Position numbers and translations under genes: made by a program. A stretch of 64,000 nt of DNA from Sipunculus nudus (taxonomy: Eukaryota; Annelida; Sipuncula; Golfingiida; Sipunculidae), in contig CM049320.1 in assembly GCA_026874595.1 (NCBI GenBank), positions 28,382,714-28,446,713 on the forward strand. Direction: 5' to 3'. Below, piece after piece: positions 42,709 through 54,930 of the stretch. The notes beneath the pieces were generated by a model. It saw nothing but the letters and a program-made list of their open reading frames with translations, was not told where the DNA came from and did not search any database. Position 1 is the stretch's first letter, and each line of letters begins with the position of its first letter.

Positions 42709-45470
42709 TGTTTTTTTTACAAGTATTTATTGTTCAAAAACAAATACATCCATACATATATAAATACAAGAGACAAAAATACAAGACAGAAAGTATATAA
42801 ACATATGACATACAAGAAGACAAGAACAAAATGCAGGTTTAGTGTTTATAAACATTCAGGTAATTTAAAGTTGTTTTCCATAAAAATTGTCTATTAAAAA
42901 ATTTCTTATGGTCTAATTATGTAGCATTAATTTAGTAGTACGATAATCAATTAAGTTATTTGGCTGATAAATGGTTTCCACAATATTTCGTGGTAACCGA
43001 GTTTATCTTTACACCTTGCAACTTTTTTCTCAACATAGTTATAATTTTTTTATAAAACTTTTAACTCCATCAATTGATTATACTGTCCCTTTGCACTTTG
43101 TGACATATATATATAATACTTTACAAAAAGTATAATTTTATCTAATAATCTGTTTGAACTCATGTTCATGTATATTATTTTTGCAGAAAAGATTCTTGGT
43201 ATACCCAGGTCAAAAAGCCAATTATACAGCTTTGTCAAAAGTTCTTTAGTATGGATGCAGTCATAAAATATATGTATTAGAGTTTCTTTCTCCTCTTTAC
43301 AGAAAGTGCAAAGATCAGTATCTGTTATGCCAGCTTTAATCAGGAAGGGGTTTAAAGCCAGGATCCTTTGTAGAATTTTATACTAAAAATATTTTAATTT
43401 AGTAGATATTGATGTAATATAAGTGTTATGGAATGCTTCATTTATATTGTCTTTTGTACATTCTGGAATATCTTTTTGGCACATTAAAATGGCATTTTTC
43501 GGCTGTGTACATTTCCCTGCAATGAATACATTATATATATATATATAGTTTGTGGGTCTCTTTTGTTGTAATAGTTTATCAACTTTATATACATATGGTT
43601 CTTCTTGACTGTATCTGTGTTTAATTTCTCTTCTCCATTTTTGTGGTAAAGCGTGCATGATACTATTATATTTCATTGTGTCTATTTTGATACTGAATGT
43701 ATTCTGTAATTAATCTTTACTACAGAAAGTATAGTGGTTGTTTTTTTCTTTTTTAAGTCCTGTATATATCGAATGCCCGCATCATACCATTTCTTATAAA
43801 ATGCAACTTCGTCATTTATTTTAATATGTGAATTATACCAGACAGATTGTTTCAAAAAACTCATTAGTTTTTTTCAGGTATGAAAAAGTTAAACCCACAC
43901 CACTGTTAATTCTGTATCACAGTTTAATTTTTCATCTTCTGAGAGGGTTTTTTGGATTATCTTCTGGGAAAAATTCATTCAAGTTTTCATCGGAAGGTTT
44001 TAACATTTCTGATAAAAATAATTTTGTATAAAATGTTTCAATTTCTTTCAATATATCTTTCTCATCCGTTAAATACTGATTATTCGTTTGTTCAAGAGAT
44101 TTTCCTTTTCATAATTTTACAATAATTTTTCGGTTATATAATCTTGTTTCCAAACCTAGAAAAATATTTTGATGGCTTTTCTCCATCCATATACCAATTA
44201 GTTCTACATCTAAACATAGCGCCTGCTGTTTTCTCCTGGATGATTTTCTCAATTTTTAGTTTTTATTTCATGTATATCTTGTAAAATTTTTAAATCAGAT
44301 GTCTTTCCATAGTTCCTCTAATTGAGCAAGTCTAGTTACCATTTGTTGCAGTGTAACTTTTCTCTCTTTGTTTTGCTTGAAAGCGAATGCAATTGTAGCC
44401 CCTCTAATCTTACTTTTAATTGTGTCCCACAATAAAGCGGGATTTACATTGTTATTATATTGTTTTGCTTCTTTAATTGTTTCTTTAACTAGTTTAGTAT
44501 AATCTGAATTTTCTAAGTATTTACCATTAAATTTCCAAAAGCCCGGTCCTCTTTTTTTTAAAGTTTAAATCAATTTTAATCCCGACCATTAAATGATCTG
44601 TTTTAAAGCCTGGGGAAAAATAGGATTTTTCAACCTTTCCGCTGAATCCTTTAGATATAAGAAAAAATCTAATCTACAAAATATCTGTGTAGGTCTCGTT
44701 CTACTTCAAGTATACATTTGTACTGGATGTTGTTCTCGCCATATATCTGCTAGATCAAGATAATCCAACCACATATTAATTATCACTTGTGCTCTAACGT
44801 GTGTTGTAGGATTACCTCCTCTTTTATCTTGATTAATATTTAGCACTAAATTAAAATCTCCAGCTAATATTCTATGATCATTTGAAAAAGAATCAATGTG
44901 GTCTATGTCTCAAAGAAATCTGAATTATCTTGATTAGGCCCATATATATTTACCAATGTCATTTGTATTTCTTCTACCGTAATGTCTAGTATTAAAAATT
45001 GTCCTTTTTCGCTCTGGATGGTGTCATGTATTTCAAAATTAACATCATTTTTTAATAAAATACAAACTCATTTTGAATTATAAGTACCATGTGAAAATGT
45101 ACCATGTCTTCTATTTTTCTTCATCTTTTATTGAGCTGTGTGTTTCCTGTAGTAGAATTACTTTTGCTTTGCTCAAATGTAGCCAATGAAAAGTTTCTCT
45201 TCTTTTAATATTATCTCAAGTCCCCGTACATTCAATGAAACTATCTCAGACATATATATTAATAGAATCTAAGAGTATCAATTGAATAAATACCTGCATA
45301 CACATAACATACAGAGAAATTGTGCATTTGTGCGTGTGTGTAACGACATAAATACAAGAAATGCTGCTCCTTGGCACTGAACATAATAGACTGCTGTTTA
45401 TCAGTGCTGAACGAGACTCCAGCTCCTTCAGTATTTAACATCACTCGTTCCTTTTTCACTTACTAATACT
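42709..45470 (-). mobile_element. Tx1/L1-like LINE with the reverse-transcriptase core deleted
   Basis: The minus strand runs from an endonuclease start (MSEIVSLNVRGLE, KVILLQETHS, about 45250-45140) through NIYGPNQ and AGDFNLVL (about 44950-44840), DFFLISKGF, and PALLWDTIKSKIRG (about 44440-44400). It then jumps, near 43860-43900, to the C-terminal VWYNSHIKINDEVAFYKKWY. HALPQKWRREIK and a CTFCKEEKETLIHIFYDC zinc-finger-like motif (43312-43258) follow. The reverse-transcriptase palm, including its catalytic motif, is missing, and stops are present. It ends in a poly-A tail (poly-T at 42711 on plus). The empty site is seen in unit A near 27628. Confidence 0.85.
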
Positions 45471-45612
45471 TGCGTAGTTGATAAAGCTATAAACATTCAT
45501 TTAATCAATGCTACATAATGTTAGTCGATGTTAACTGGATTTCAGGATATTTCCATATTATAGATAATGTATCTCCGTACAGTTACAATGACTGCCGTGA
45601 TATAAATGATCT

Positions 45613-45759
45613 AATGTGTCTTGTACATAAATAACTGAATTTGTTACAATACTATCCGCGTATTTAACTTAACGTCTCTGCTGTTTCAGTGTCACCTGAC
45701 CATTGATAGTGATGACATCAAGATACCACTGCGTGGCCGTGCACTGCGGTCAATCAGCC
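45613..45759 (+). other. 147-bp segment in unit B absent from unit A
   Basis: It splits GATATAAATG...GCCATCTATAGACG, which are adjacent at about 27748-27762. Either an insertion here or a deletion there. It includes TTTCAG followed by a 26-codon open stretch (LTIDSDDIKIPLRGRALRS). No repeat ends are recognised. Confidence 0.5.
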
Positions 45760-46169
45760 ATCTATAGACGAAACAACATTAATGTGTAAAACTCTCATAA
45801 CCACGTGATCGCCTTACACCTTAGGAGATGACAAACCAATTTAAAGCATACTTAATAGAGCATTGTTCGCCTAAGCTTTTCCATGGGTCCCCATGTTTAT
45901 GATATATGCATTTCAATTACTAAGGTGCACTTAATTCCTAATCAGTTTTTGAGGCTGAGGTAAATTTTATTTTCATTCCACATATAGTCTTCCAATTTTG
46001 TGAAATTTGGGCGTTTTTAGTGTGTTTGGGTTGGGGATGGTTTATAAACCTGTCATATAAAACAAATAAAAATCGGTTCATGGTAAATTGATAGAATTAG
46101 GCTGCAACAGTTATTCATCAAACCAATTAGAAATCATAAATGGTTTGGGAGAAAGTAAAATTGAAACTA

Positions 46170-46335
46170 ACAACAGTAACCTGTTGAATAAACCTATCGC
46201 TGATGATATAATATTGTCATAAAGGCTAAGACAACACTGACGATGAGTAGGTTAAATACCTTATTTAAACTAATCTAAATCGGCTTCTCTTACTCAAGTG
46301 ACCGAGAAACCAACCATTGATCGCCATTTAATTTA
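46170..46335 (+). promoter_or_regulatory. Conserved upstream block (copy before gene 4)
   Basis: Third copy of the block at 16728 and 29435, about 0.8 kb before the gene 4 start codon. Confidence 0.45.
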
Positions 46336-47051
46336 CAGATTTTAAATATTAAGTTGCGCGTTGTAAACAATATATTATTATTTGAACAAATACAATATAC
46401 ATTACTGAATTTTCTAGATTTATATAGTATTGCCTAGCTAAATGCAGCCAATCGATGCAAATCGATTGTATAAGCAACACGCGCACTAAGACTGCAATGT
46501 CTGGACAAGTCATGAAATATAAAGATGGGTTCAACAAAGGTAGCTTGTCTTCGTGGGATTTAGATATCTATTTCTGCATTATTTTTCTTGTTCTTCACTT
46601 TCAGACGCAGCCGGTCTATACTGATGAACCCATGCTTAAATTTGATTTTCTGTCAACCGTGAATAATATTAAATAGAGACTATTTTCGTATAGTCATGTT
46701 GCCATAGATATACGCCAAATTGTCAAAATATGTACGACTTTACAAACACAGTTGATTCAATACAGAATGGGTCAATATTCTATCCAAATGCTTTCATTTT
46801 AATCTTTGTGTTTAAGATATAGCTTTGAAAGACGTATTTCTAGCAGCAAAATGGATATATATCTTTGTGCAGGAGGTTACATTTAATCGTGTATTTACTC
46901 CATGATAAACATATGTGGGTATCTTCCATTAAAACACTTTATCAGGCTGTCAGGAGACTTACTATCAAGGAAGAAATATTTTCATATTTCTGTATCTGTT
47001 TGTCAAATTATGAGGTACCTTTGCATATGTTTGGAAATATAGCCTCAAACC

Positions 47052-50000
47052 ATGGAGCAAGGGGGATCGGCAGCCGTGTACTTCTGTCTTATTTTCTTTT
47101 TATTTGCCATCACCCAAGGTATTGTTTATCGAATGCAATTTGTGTTTATAAAGATAGGGAATATTCAGAAGTATCTGTGCTACGCTGGCAAATAATTTTC
47201 TTTTTGTTTCAAATACGACGATGAGATTTATTGAAACCTTATAACTTCATATAGGATATACTGAAGCTCACACGTGTTTTTATTACTTGGCCTTAAAGAT
47301 ATTTTGAGAAATAGTTAAACGCTAAACTAAACAGTAACGAGACAGTTGATGATATTAGTTCTGTCTTGAATATATTTAGAAAAAAAATAAGAATAAGAAG
47401 ATTACCATTATATTTGCAGCTGCAACTCAGTCACATCATCTGAAACATCGAGAATTTGATCTAATATATAGGGTTAAGAAAGGCAAGGGATCACGTCCCA
47501 AAGAAATCAGCTGCTTGCTGGCCAGTGGGAAGCAAAGATCACCTCCGTGCAGAGAAGTGGCACTTTGTAGCGATATCTGTATCTTCTGTGAAGAGGGATA
47601 TCATCTCTCAATTAATCTTACTGCGTGCTCACTCTTTGAGTGCATTTCTGGTGGGAATTATTTATTCAATATAATGATAAGAATCTGTAAATACGTCAGA
47701 AAATTTTATTTATGTCCGTTCCAAGTACCCAAATATCTATTTTTGCAATTTTTCAAAGCCATAAACTACAAAAATATAAAAAAAATCATGTGTAAAGAAA
47801 GCATAATTTTGCATATTTCTTGTACTCTTTGGTTTAAGCACACCAGAAAAATGAACTAGAAACAAATTTAATGTAACCTGAAATACAAAAATAGACGGCT
47901 CGAACGTGTTCATAAAATAAGAGGTACTCACTCGAACACTTCCTATGGTTTTAAGGTTGTTCGGATTCCTTGAAGCCGGTGACTATAATCCGGAAAGCTG
48001 TGGATCTACAGTGTGATACTTGTAAAGGTACAATTAATATATAGTGTAAAAACGTATGATGTAGTATGCACATGTGCGCCAAATAAAGCAAGATCTTTTA
48101 GTCTAGATCACCGAGCGTAAGTGTTTATTGTTGTTTAATAACCACATTCATTTGTATTGCCTTTTTGTACACATGTCTTAGTTTCTATATATTTCAAATA
48201 GTTGATTGCTTTCTACTGATTTATAAACAATATTGATTGATTGTTTTCAGCCTTCAGAAAGAGGAATGGCTAACCTAAAAAGGGCAAGTACATAAGTGTC
48301 CCTGTTGGCAAAAGCTAACTTTCTCTGTTTAAGACAAATTAGGATTTAGTTGATCACTATACAAAACATTTACAAAATATAAGCCATACCTAAAAATAGA
48401 CCCTGTGGTTTAACACGAAGTGGCAATCAAAAAGTTTAAGACAAGGTATCACTGTTAAGATGTTTTTCATATTTTTGTATCACTTATTTCAAAGAGTCGT
48501 TTAGAAGTCGATATGTATTGAAGGATATAAAATAATGTTAGTATTGATTTAAGTTTCACTGTATGCTTTTCCTAGGTAAACTTGCTCATTGGGGCTATAC
48601 CCAGGTAGACAAAAATGGAAGAGTATCAATGCACTATGTAACAATTCATCGAAATATTAACTGGACACATGCATCGGAAGCGTGCAAGAAAAAGAAAGCC
48701 ATGTTGGTAACAATTAGAACCCCTGAGGAGCAGCGCCATATTGAAACCATCATCGAATGTGACTCTCACCTTCAGCCGCCGAGTAAGGTTATAGTGAAAT
48801 ATAGTGTTATCGAAAAATTAAAGTTGACATGTAATTTTATTCAATGGATACATATCCAAAATGGCCTTTAAACATAGGTGGGACATATTCATGTTAAAGG
48901 GGCCCAATCACCTATTTGACCTTTCTAAAGTAAAGGTAATCCCTTGGAGCTTTTATAAAAATAGGCAAGAAAACATGGATATCACTGCACACAGGCTGCT
49001 TGTTTTGTTTATATCAACCCGTATATAATATGCGAGGGCCCGCCAAAATAATCAAAACAAATTCAACAAGAGCTTCTGGCAGCAAGTCAGATAAGCCAGA
49101 GCTTTGCAAATGACGTTTTGCAACAAGTGACCTTTCTACCTCCGCATATATGCAACCTACCATCTAAGGTTACATGTTTTTCCCATTTGTAAACATTGCT
49201 GTGTTTACAAACATGGTGTTGATTACAAGATCATAAATCCTTCATGAAGGCGTTATAAAAACTTTTCACAACCAAAATTACCCTTAGATCATTAATATAT
49301 ACACAGAGGAAGCCAGAAATCACATAAATTCTTTTTCAAAATGTAGGTGATTGGGCACCTTTAAAGAAAAAAAAAAAAAAAACAGCTGGTGAATTGATAT
49401 TTTTTTCTGACCCCGAGTATTTGGGATACGCAGGGTATATGCATTAGTCAACTCTTTTCTTCGTTATTCAAAAAGACGATAGTTACGTGAGACATAGAAA
49501 ACGAGCTTTTATATACCCGATGCTTGTTCTTTTCTAGTCATTTCATTCTGACTAGAGGACAAAATATATTTAACCTATTTAATATAGAAATTTCATTTGA
49601 TGATTGTTAATCAGAATTAGACTAAATACATCATTTTAATTTTAAATATTAAAATTCTACAAAATTAGGTTTTTTCTCATTTTTATTTTTTTTAATACAA
49701 CGCCTAGTACGAAATCTATACGAGTAAAGAGAAGACATTATTATCAAAGATTTTGTCATGATATTGATATCAGAGGGCATTCATGTCTATACATTTTTCT
49801 CGTTAATACAAAGACATAATTATGTGCCTGTGAACCACTTCCACGGTTACCGTTTTCAATCTCCATAACCCTTGTATATCATGAAATATTATGCAAACAA
49901 GGAGCAACAGACCTCTAACCAACAAATATCTGTGCACTTTTGTTTGAAAGTCCAGAGAAACAGTTCTTAGAAAGTTATAATTTTCTTCTGGGTTTTCAAA

Positions 50001-50759
50001 TTTGAGGTCGACGTACAAACGGTTATGTGACAATTCTCAAGCACTGAATGATTTAACATATAAAGGGATGAGACATAATATAATCTCTTGAACTGTTAAT
50101 ATCGTGGCTAAATGATGGGACCGTACAAGACCGGTGGGACTTCCCTGTCACTGTATGAGTTATGGCCTCTCTGATTAGTTTTGATAAATTAAAGTTAACG
50201 ATATTTAAAAGCACGTGATAACACAGAATGTAAAATTTGCACAGTTAACAAGTAAAATAATAGCCTCAAAAGTTTCATAAAACCTTGAACCTCAATATGT
50301 ATACTATTCGGATACATGGTTTCTGTGAGACAAGAGAACGTGGCAGATGGCAAAATAAACATCATAACAATGTACACAGAGATACCTTACATTTGTTTAA
50401 TTATTGAATATTGCTAACAATGGTAGATCTTTCCTATCCGAGTATATTTCACTATCCAGTAAGATAATTTTCAAGCAGTTCCAATAAATGATGTTGCAGG
50501 TGGCTTATCTCAGGATAAACGATATGGTTACTAGACGGGAGGAGTTCGCCGGTCCAATTATTTCTGGGTCTGGAACAGGGAAGTTGAGACCATGACGTAT
50601 TTGAACTGGGGTGACGAGACTTGGCATATTAACAGAGGCTACATGCTATTGAGCATTACTGAAGAATTCAAATGGTACAGGGAAAAAGAAAACAGTCCTC
50701 ATGTGTTCGGCTATATTTGTGAAAGAGAAGGAACTGTCTGGGACTTGTCAATGGAATAA
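47052..50759 (+). pseudogene. Gene 4: paralogue of gene 2 with two nonsense codons
   Basis: Exon layout equals gene 2: 47052-47118, 47420-47650, 47956-48027, 48251-48283, 48576-48782, 50500-50759, with identical exon lengths. The signal peptide (MEQGGSAAVYFCLIFFLFAI), PAN-like exon and linker are open. The mini-exon has a GC donor and an in-frame TAA (48271-48273). The last exon has TAG (50532-50534) where genes 2 and 5 have the Trp of YWTGG. The rest of that exon stays open to the normal TAA. Exon 5 ends in A before the donor (CCGA|GTAAG), a slightly weaker site. If the mini-exon is skipped, the protein would end after the first CTLD half. A young pseudogene is most likely; a truncated secreted product is possible. 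Confidence 0.85.
48898..49360. mobile_element. piggyBac-type MITE (463 bp) with TTAA target duplication
   Basis: Ends are AGGGGCCCAATCACCTA and TAGGTGATTGGGCACCT (inverted, one mismatch), flanked by TTAA at 48894-48897 and 49361-49364. Unit A retains the empty site ATGTTAAAGAAAATAAG at about 32077. No transposase is encoded. It lies in gene 4 intron 5. Confidence 0.9.
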
Positions 50760-52129
50760 ACTTAAATGGTGATGATGATAATGATCATTTCATTACTAAC
50801 ATCAATCACTTAAAAAATGGACATATTGGAGCATCGACTATGTGAAAGAAAATCAAATTATCTTCTAATAACGCAGGTATTAAAATGCTAGTGCTTTCTT
50901 ATAATATGAAATATGTTTCAATGTTTTGATTGAAGTATAATTGTATATGTAGTTAGAATTTGTTCAACAAATCATAGAAAGTGCACTTTGTTTGAGACAA
51001 TGTTAGAACATTTCATTAATGATCATGAATAATGTTTTGACCAGGCTTGTTTCCTTGTAATATAAAAATTACGATTAAAGCTTTAAATTTATTTTCCTAA
51101 AGAACTGTCTAAACACTATACTCAACGTCTCAACATATGGAAACAAAATTTCTGTGGAGATGTTTCAAAATTTGTATAGCTTTCTTCGGCTTATAGTTTC
51201 AAACTCACTTTCCAGTTTTATATAATCTCCATATAACGTTACTTAATGTGACCAGGGCAAAATGTTTCTATCAAAATACAATGCTTATTGCCTCCAAACA
51301 AAGGATTATCACTTTTAGAAACCATTGGTTGTTTGATAGGTACTAAGGTTTGTTTTACCAAAAACAAGACCACGGTAGGGAATGTAACGCATTATATTTA
51401 AATCATTGATTTCAGTTCCTTTGGTCATTGTTCATTTATGCTCATGTAATAATTGCATTTGGTCTTATGTATTTCCAGTTATGATATTTCATAATAATTT
51501 ATATAAACCCATTAGTTGTCTAAAAGTTGATTTGGAGTTAAGGAAAATGAAACATTTGAATTGGCAAAAACAATGACGAACGTCTTATTCATAAGATGTT
51601 TAGAACTTATTGTTTTCACAAAAGAAAATGCAATAATGAAAAAAAAAATCTTTTTTACACCTCAGTATTAACTCTCACTGGTTTAATGGAAGTATTTCCC
51701 TACCAAGCTAAAGACCTACAATTAAATTATTTTTCCGCATAACATGTTGAATTTGACCAAATATTGAGCATTTCTTTATTTTAAAAAGCTAGTTTCTCTC
51801 ACAAGCTTTACAAAGGAGGACACAGTAATAGAGATGAGGGGATATCCGCTGCTCAACGTTGAATGTTCCAAATGTGTTCTAACAGAATATTACGACAAGT
51901 ATGTGTCCAAGGGGTTTCAGTTCTTGTATCTCTGACAAATACAAATAGTTACCCTGAAAAAGTAGTTACTGTACAAAATATTTACCCTTGGTTCGACTTG
52001 AGTGGGAATTTAGAGTTGTTTTTCACTCTCTTCCATTATCGGACCTACCCCACTTCGTTCTGTAATTTCATTCCTTCCCGCATGATACTAAAGGACTCAA
52101 AGATGATTAAGGTTTTGTTGTTGATCTAG
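50760..52129 (+). other. 3' flank of gene 4, no gene
   Basis: Matches 33030-34400 in unit A. AT-rich without coding evidence. Confidence 0.5.
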
Positions 52130-52870
52130 GTTAGTTTGTGTCTAGAGATGACTTGTCAGGCCATTTTGGGCACGGTACAACATCCAACCTATAGGAGACA
52201 AGTGGTCGCTGCTTGTTATTGAATAAGTTGCCATCCTCGCCTTGCGGACCTCACTGACTCCGCCAGTGTGCAATCTCAGCGTCACCTGCACCTTTGTGTG
52301 CAGCTGCACGCCGCCCTGTTCTGCATTCCTTTCCCACGTATCTGTGTTGATGGATAATTTTTTTAACGATTCTTCGAGACTGTCCTTGTAGCTCCTCCAC
52401 TGACCTCTGATGCAATTTGTACCAGATACCAGTTCTCCATACAAAATTGTTTTGGAAGAAATCTTTTATCTGACATGCGACAAACGTGAACTGTCCAGTG
52501 AACCTGGGATCGATGCAAGATGATTTAGATTGATGTTTGTAAGAATGTGGTGGGACCTCGGTGTCTGGAACTTTGTCTTGCCATCTAAAGTTCATCAGTC
52601 GACGGAGACAGGTCAAGTGAAAGGGGTTCAGTTGATTGGCATGTCTTGCGTAGACATTCCATGTCTAGTAGCTATAGAGCAGGGTAGTGGTGACAACTGC
52701 CTTGTAGACCTGGATCTTAGTTTCAAGATGGATGCCTCTTCACTCCCACACGCTGGAGCGCGGTCTACCAAACGCAACATTGTATTTTGCTACTCTGATG
52801 TGACCTCATCATTTTTGTTAACTGTCTTTGACAATGTGCACACCATCTTCAGATTTTACACATGCACCAT
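52130..52870 (-). mobile_element. Non-LTR retrotransposon ORF2 tail (unit B copy)
   Basis: Longer than the unit A copy. The minus strand gives KIQVYKAVVTTTLLYS, ARHANQLNPFHLTCLRRLMN, FRWQDKVPDTEV, LYGELVSG-type and DSLEESLKKLSINTDTWER segments, ending near LYRAQNGLTSHL. These are the thumb-side and tail motifs of invertebrate LINE ORF2. Stops and frame changes show that it is dead. The 5' part (52620-52870) is missing from unit A. Confidence 0.8.
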
Positions 52871-53059
52871 GCAGAAGGGTTAATCATATTGCTCTCCTGG
52901 TGCTGGTTGTTATATCACTTCAGTCCCATAAGACACATAATACATAACAAATAATACATGCGCGGTATTGCTTTTACAGATGAAATAAACATACTCAGAG
53001 TAGTTCAACCTAAGTCTGAATTATAATATCAGTAGGAGTACGGCGTCTAAGTCGCGGAA

Positions 53060-53270
<211 letters not shown>

Positions 53271-54075
53271 GAGACCACGCGACATGATAATAAATGTCAG
53301 ATGTGCAAATAAAGGTGCAGAGGTCTGGTTGGCAGGGCTACTGAAAGGGACTGGATGGAATTCTCCTCTGAATTTCCTAATATCGTCATAGCAACGCTTT
53401 GTGATAAGAAACGTTTTGAAAGGTGTTTAAACAAAAGTATTTATAGAAGAAGGCTTTGCAATATTCTACCCATTGTTAGAAGTGCACGTCGCATGGATAA
53501 ATTTTAATCAAATTTATTAATATATCATAGTGGCTGTGATACTAGTATTATGAGCATAATGTCAGGTAAAAATGCAGGTAACTGTAATGCAAACTAAACA
53601 ATTGGTATAAACAAATATGCAAAAACGTAAGGAACTAAGATTTAATTTGAACGTGAATTAAGGATAGAAAAAATGAAAACATCCGGTTAAGTATTCCACG
53701 TGATACACTGAGCTAGAATGGATAACAACATAGATTTTGAATGACAATTACATTGTTCCGTACACCATTAATTCCATTTCTGCTTTTGCATCTATTATTA
53801 TACTAAATAAAGCCATACTTTGATATGTTCTAAAATTGATATACACTGAAAGGACACGCATTTAATATATCATCGGTTTGCTTTAATTCATTTTTTTTGT
53901 ATACAGGCTCTGTTTTGATACAATACTTTGATCTTGTATTGTACAGATGGAATAAATAATACATCGCTGTGCAGATCTAAACCCCGGCTATCAGTCAGGA
54001 AATTGTTCGACGGGAATGGTGCGTCGTGGCATGAGTACAGAATACTTTTATCATACCCCTTCCAAATGTTTGAAG
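53271..54075 (+). other. Upstream region of gene 6
   Basis: Collinear with 35831-37549 once the element at 36251-37164 is removed. It should hold the promoter; no clear core motif was identified. Confidence 0.45.
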
Positions 54076-54292
54076 ATGGCTGGTTTAGGATTCTATATAT
54101 CAGTGATAGACATTATTCCTGCCTCTGGTGATTTGTTTTTCTTATTTAAATATATTTAATTTATCCGTATAGCAAAATAGACAATAAGTACTTCCTGTTT
54201 TATATCATGTTTATTATATCATGTATACAATATCCATTAAGGATTCGGTGCTTTCTTGCTTCTCGTAATATAACACATCTCCATTTGATATT

Positions 54293-54295
<3 letters not shown>

Positions 54296-54380
<85 letters not shown>
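54296..54380. repeat. (AT)n microsatellite
   Basis: At the left edge of about 0.5 kb present in unit B but not unit A. Confidence 0.9.
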
Positions 54381-54385
<5 letters not shown>

Positions 54386-54930
54386 GTTTTTCTGCAGGCA
54401 TTTCATGACTAATTAGTTTCGTACCACACGCTCAGAGCGTGTGGCACTCTTCAGCTGTTGTAGCCTTATGGTGCTATGAATATCAGTTGCGGGGTAAAGT
54501 CACTGGGGTCATGATCAGCTGTGTGGTGACATCCATCTTTGTTGAGGGCCGGCATCTGTTATATACACTTGTCCGAGTGCTGGGGGCTGCGTACAAGGAA
54601 ACCCGAGATTAATATTGTGCTGGTCTGTTCGATGTCGCTTGTTTGGTGTTGTTGTTATATATTCCGCAGCAGGAATTTATGTGCCTGTTTACATGCCGCC
54701 ACAAGTTCATTTATGTTGTTTAGAGTTGCGAGGTGGGGTTGACAAATAATGAAGCATTTCTCCCAAAGGCACAAATAACACAAATTAAGGGTTTTTAAAT
54801 GAGCAAAACCCTACTCTCCGGCAACAAACAGATGTAATTTGTGCCTTTGGGAGAATATTCCAGGCCATTAATGCATTGTTTAAAACTTTAAAACAACAAC
54901 ATAAATCGTATGTATATCCCATTTCTAGTT
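54381..54930. repeat. Unit-B-specific insert with perfect hairpins
   Basis: Contains CCACACGCTC-A-GAGCGTGTGG (54424-54444), a perfect 10-bp stem. It also has a 19-bp perfect inverted repeat (54758-54776 and 54837-54855) that encloses AGGGTTTT...AAAACCCT (54788-54795, 54805-54812). No coding potential. Likely an insertion of a non-autonomous element into gene 6 intron 1. Confidence 0.6.
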
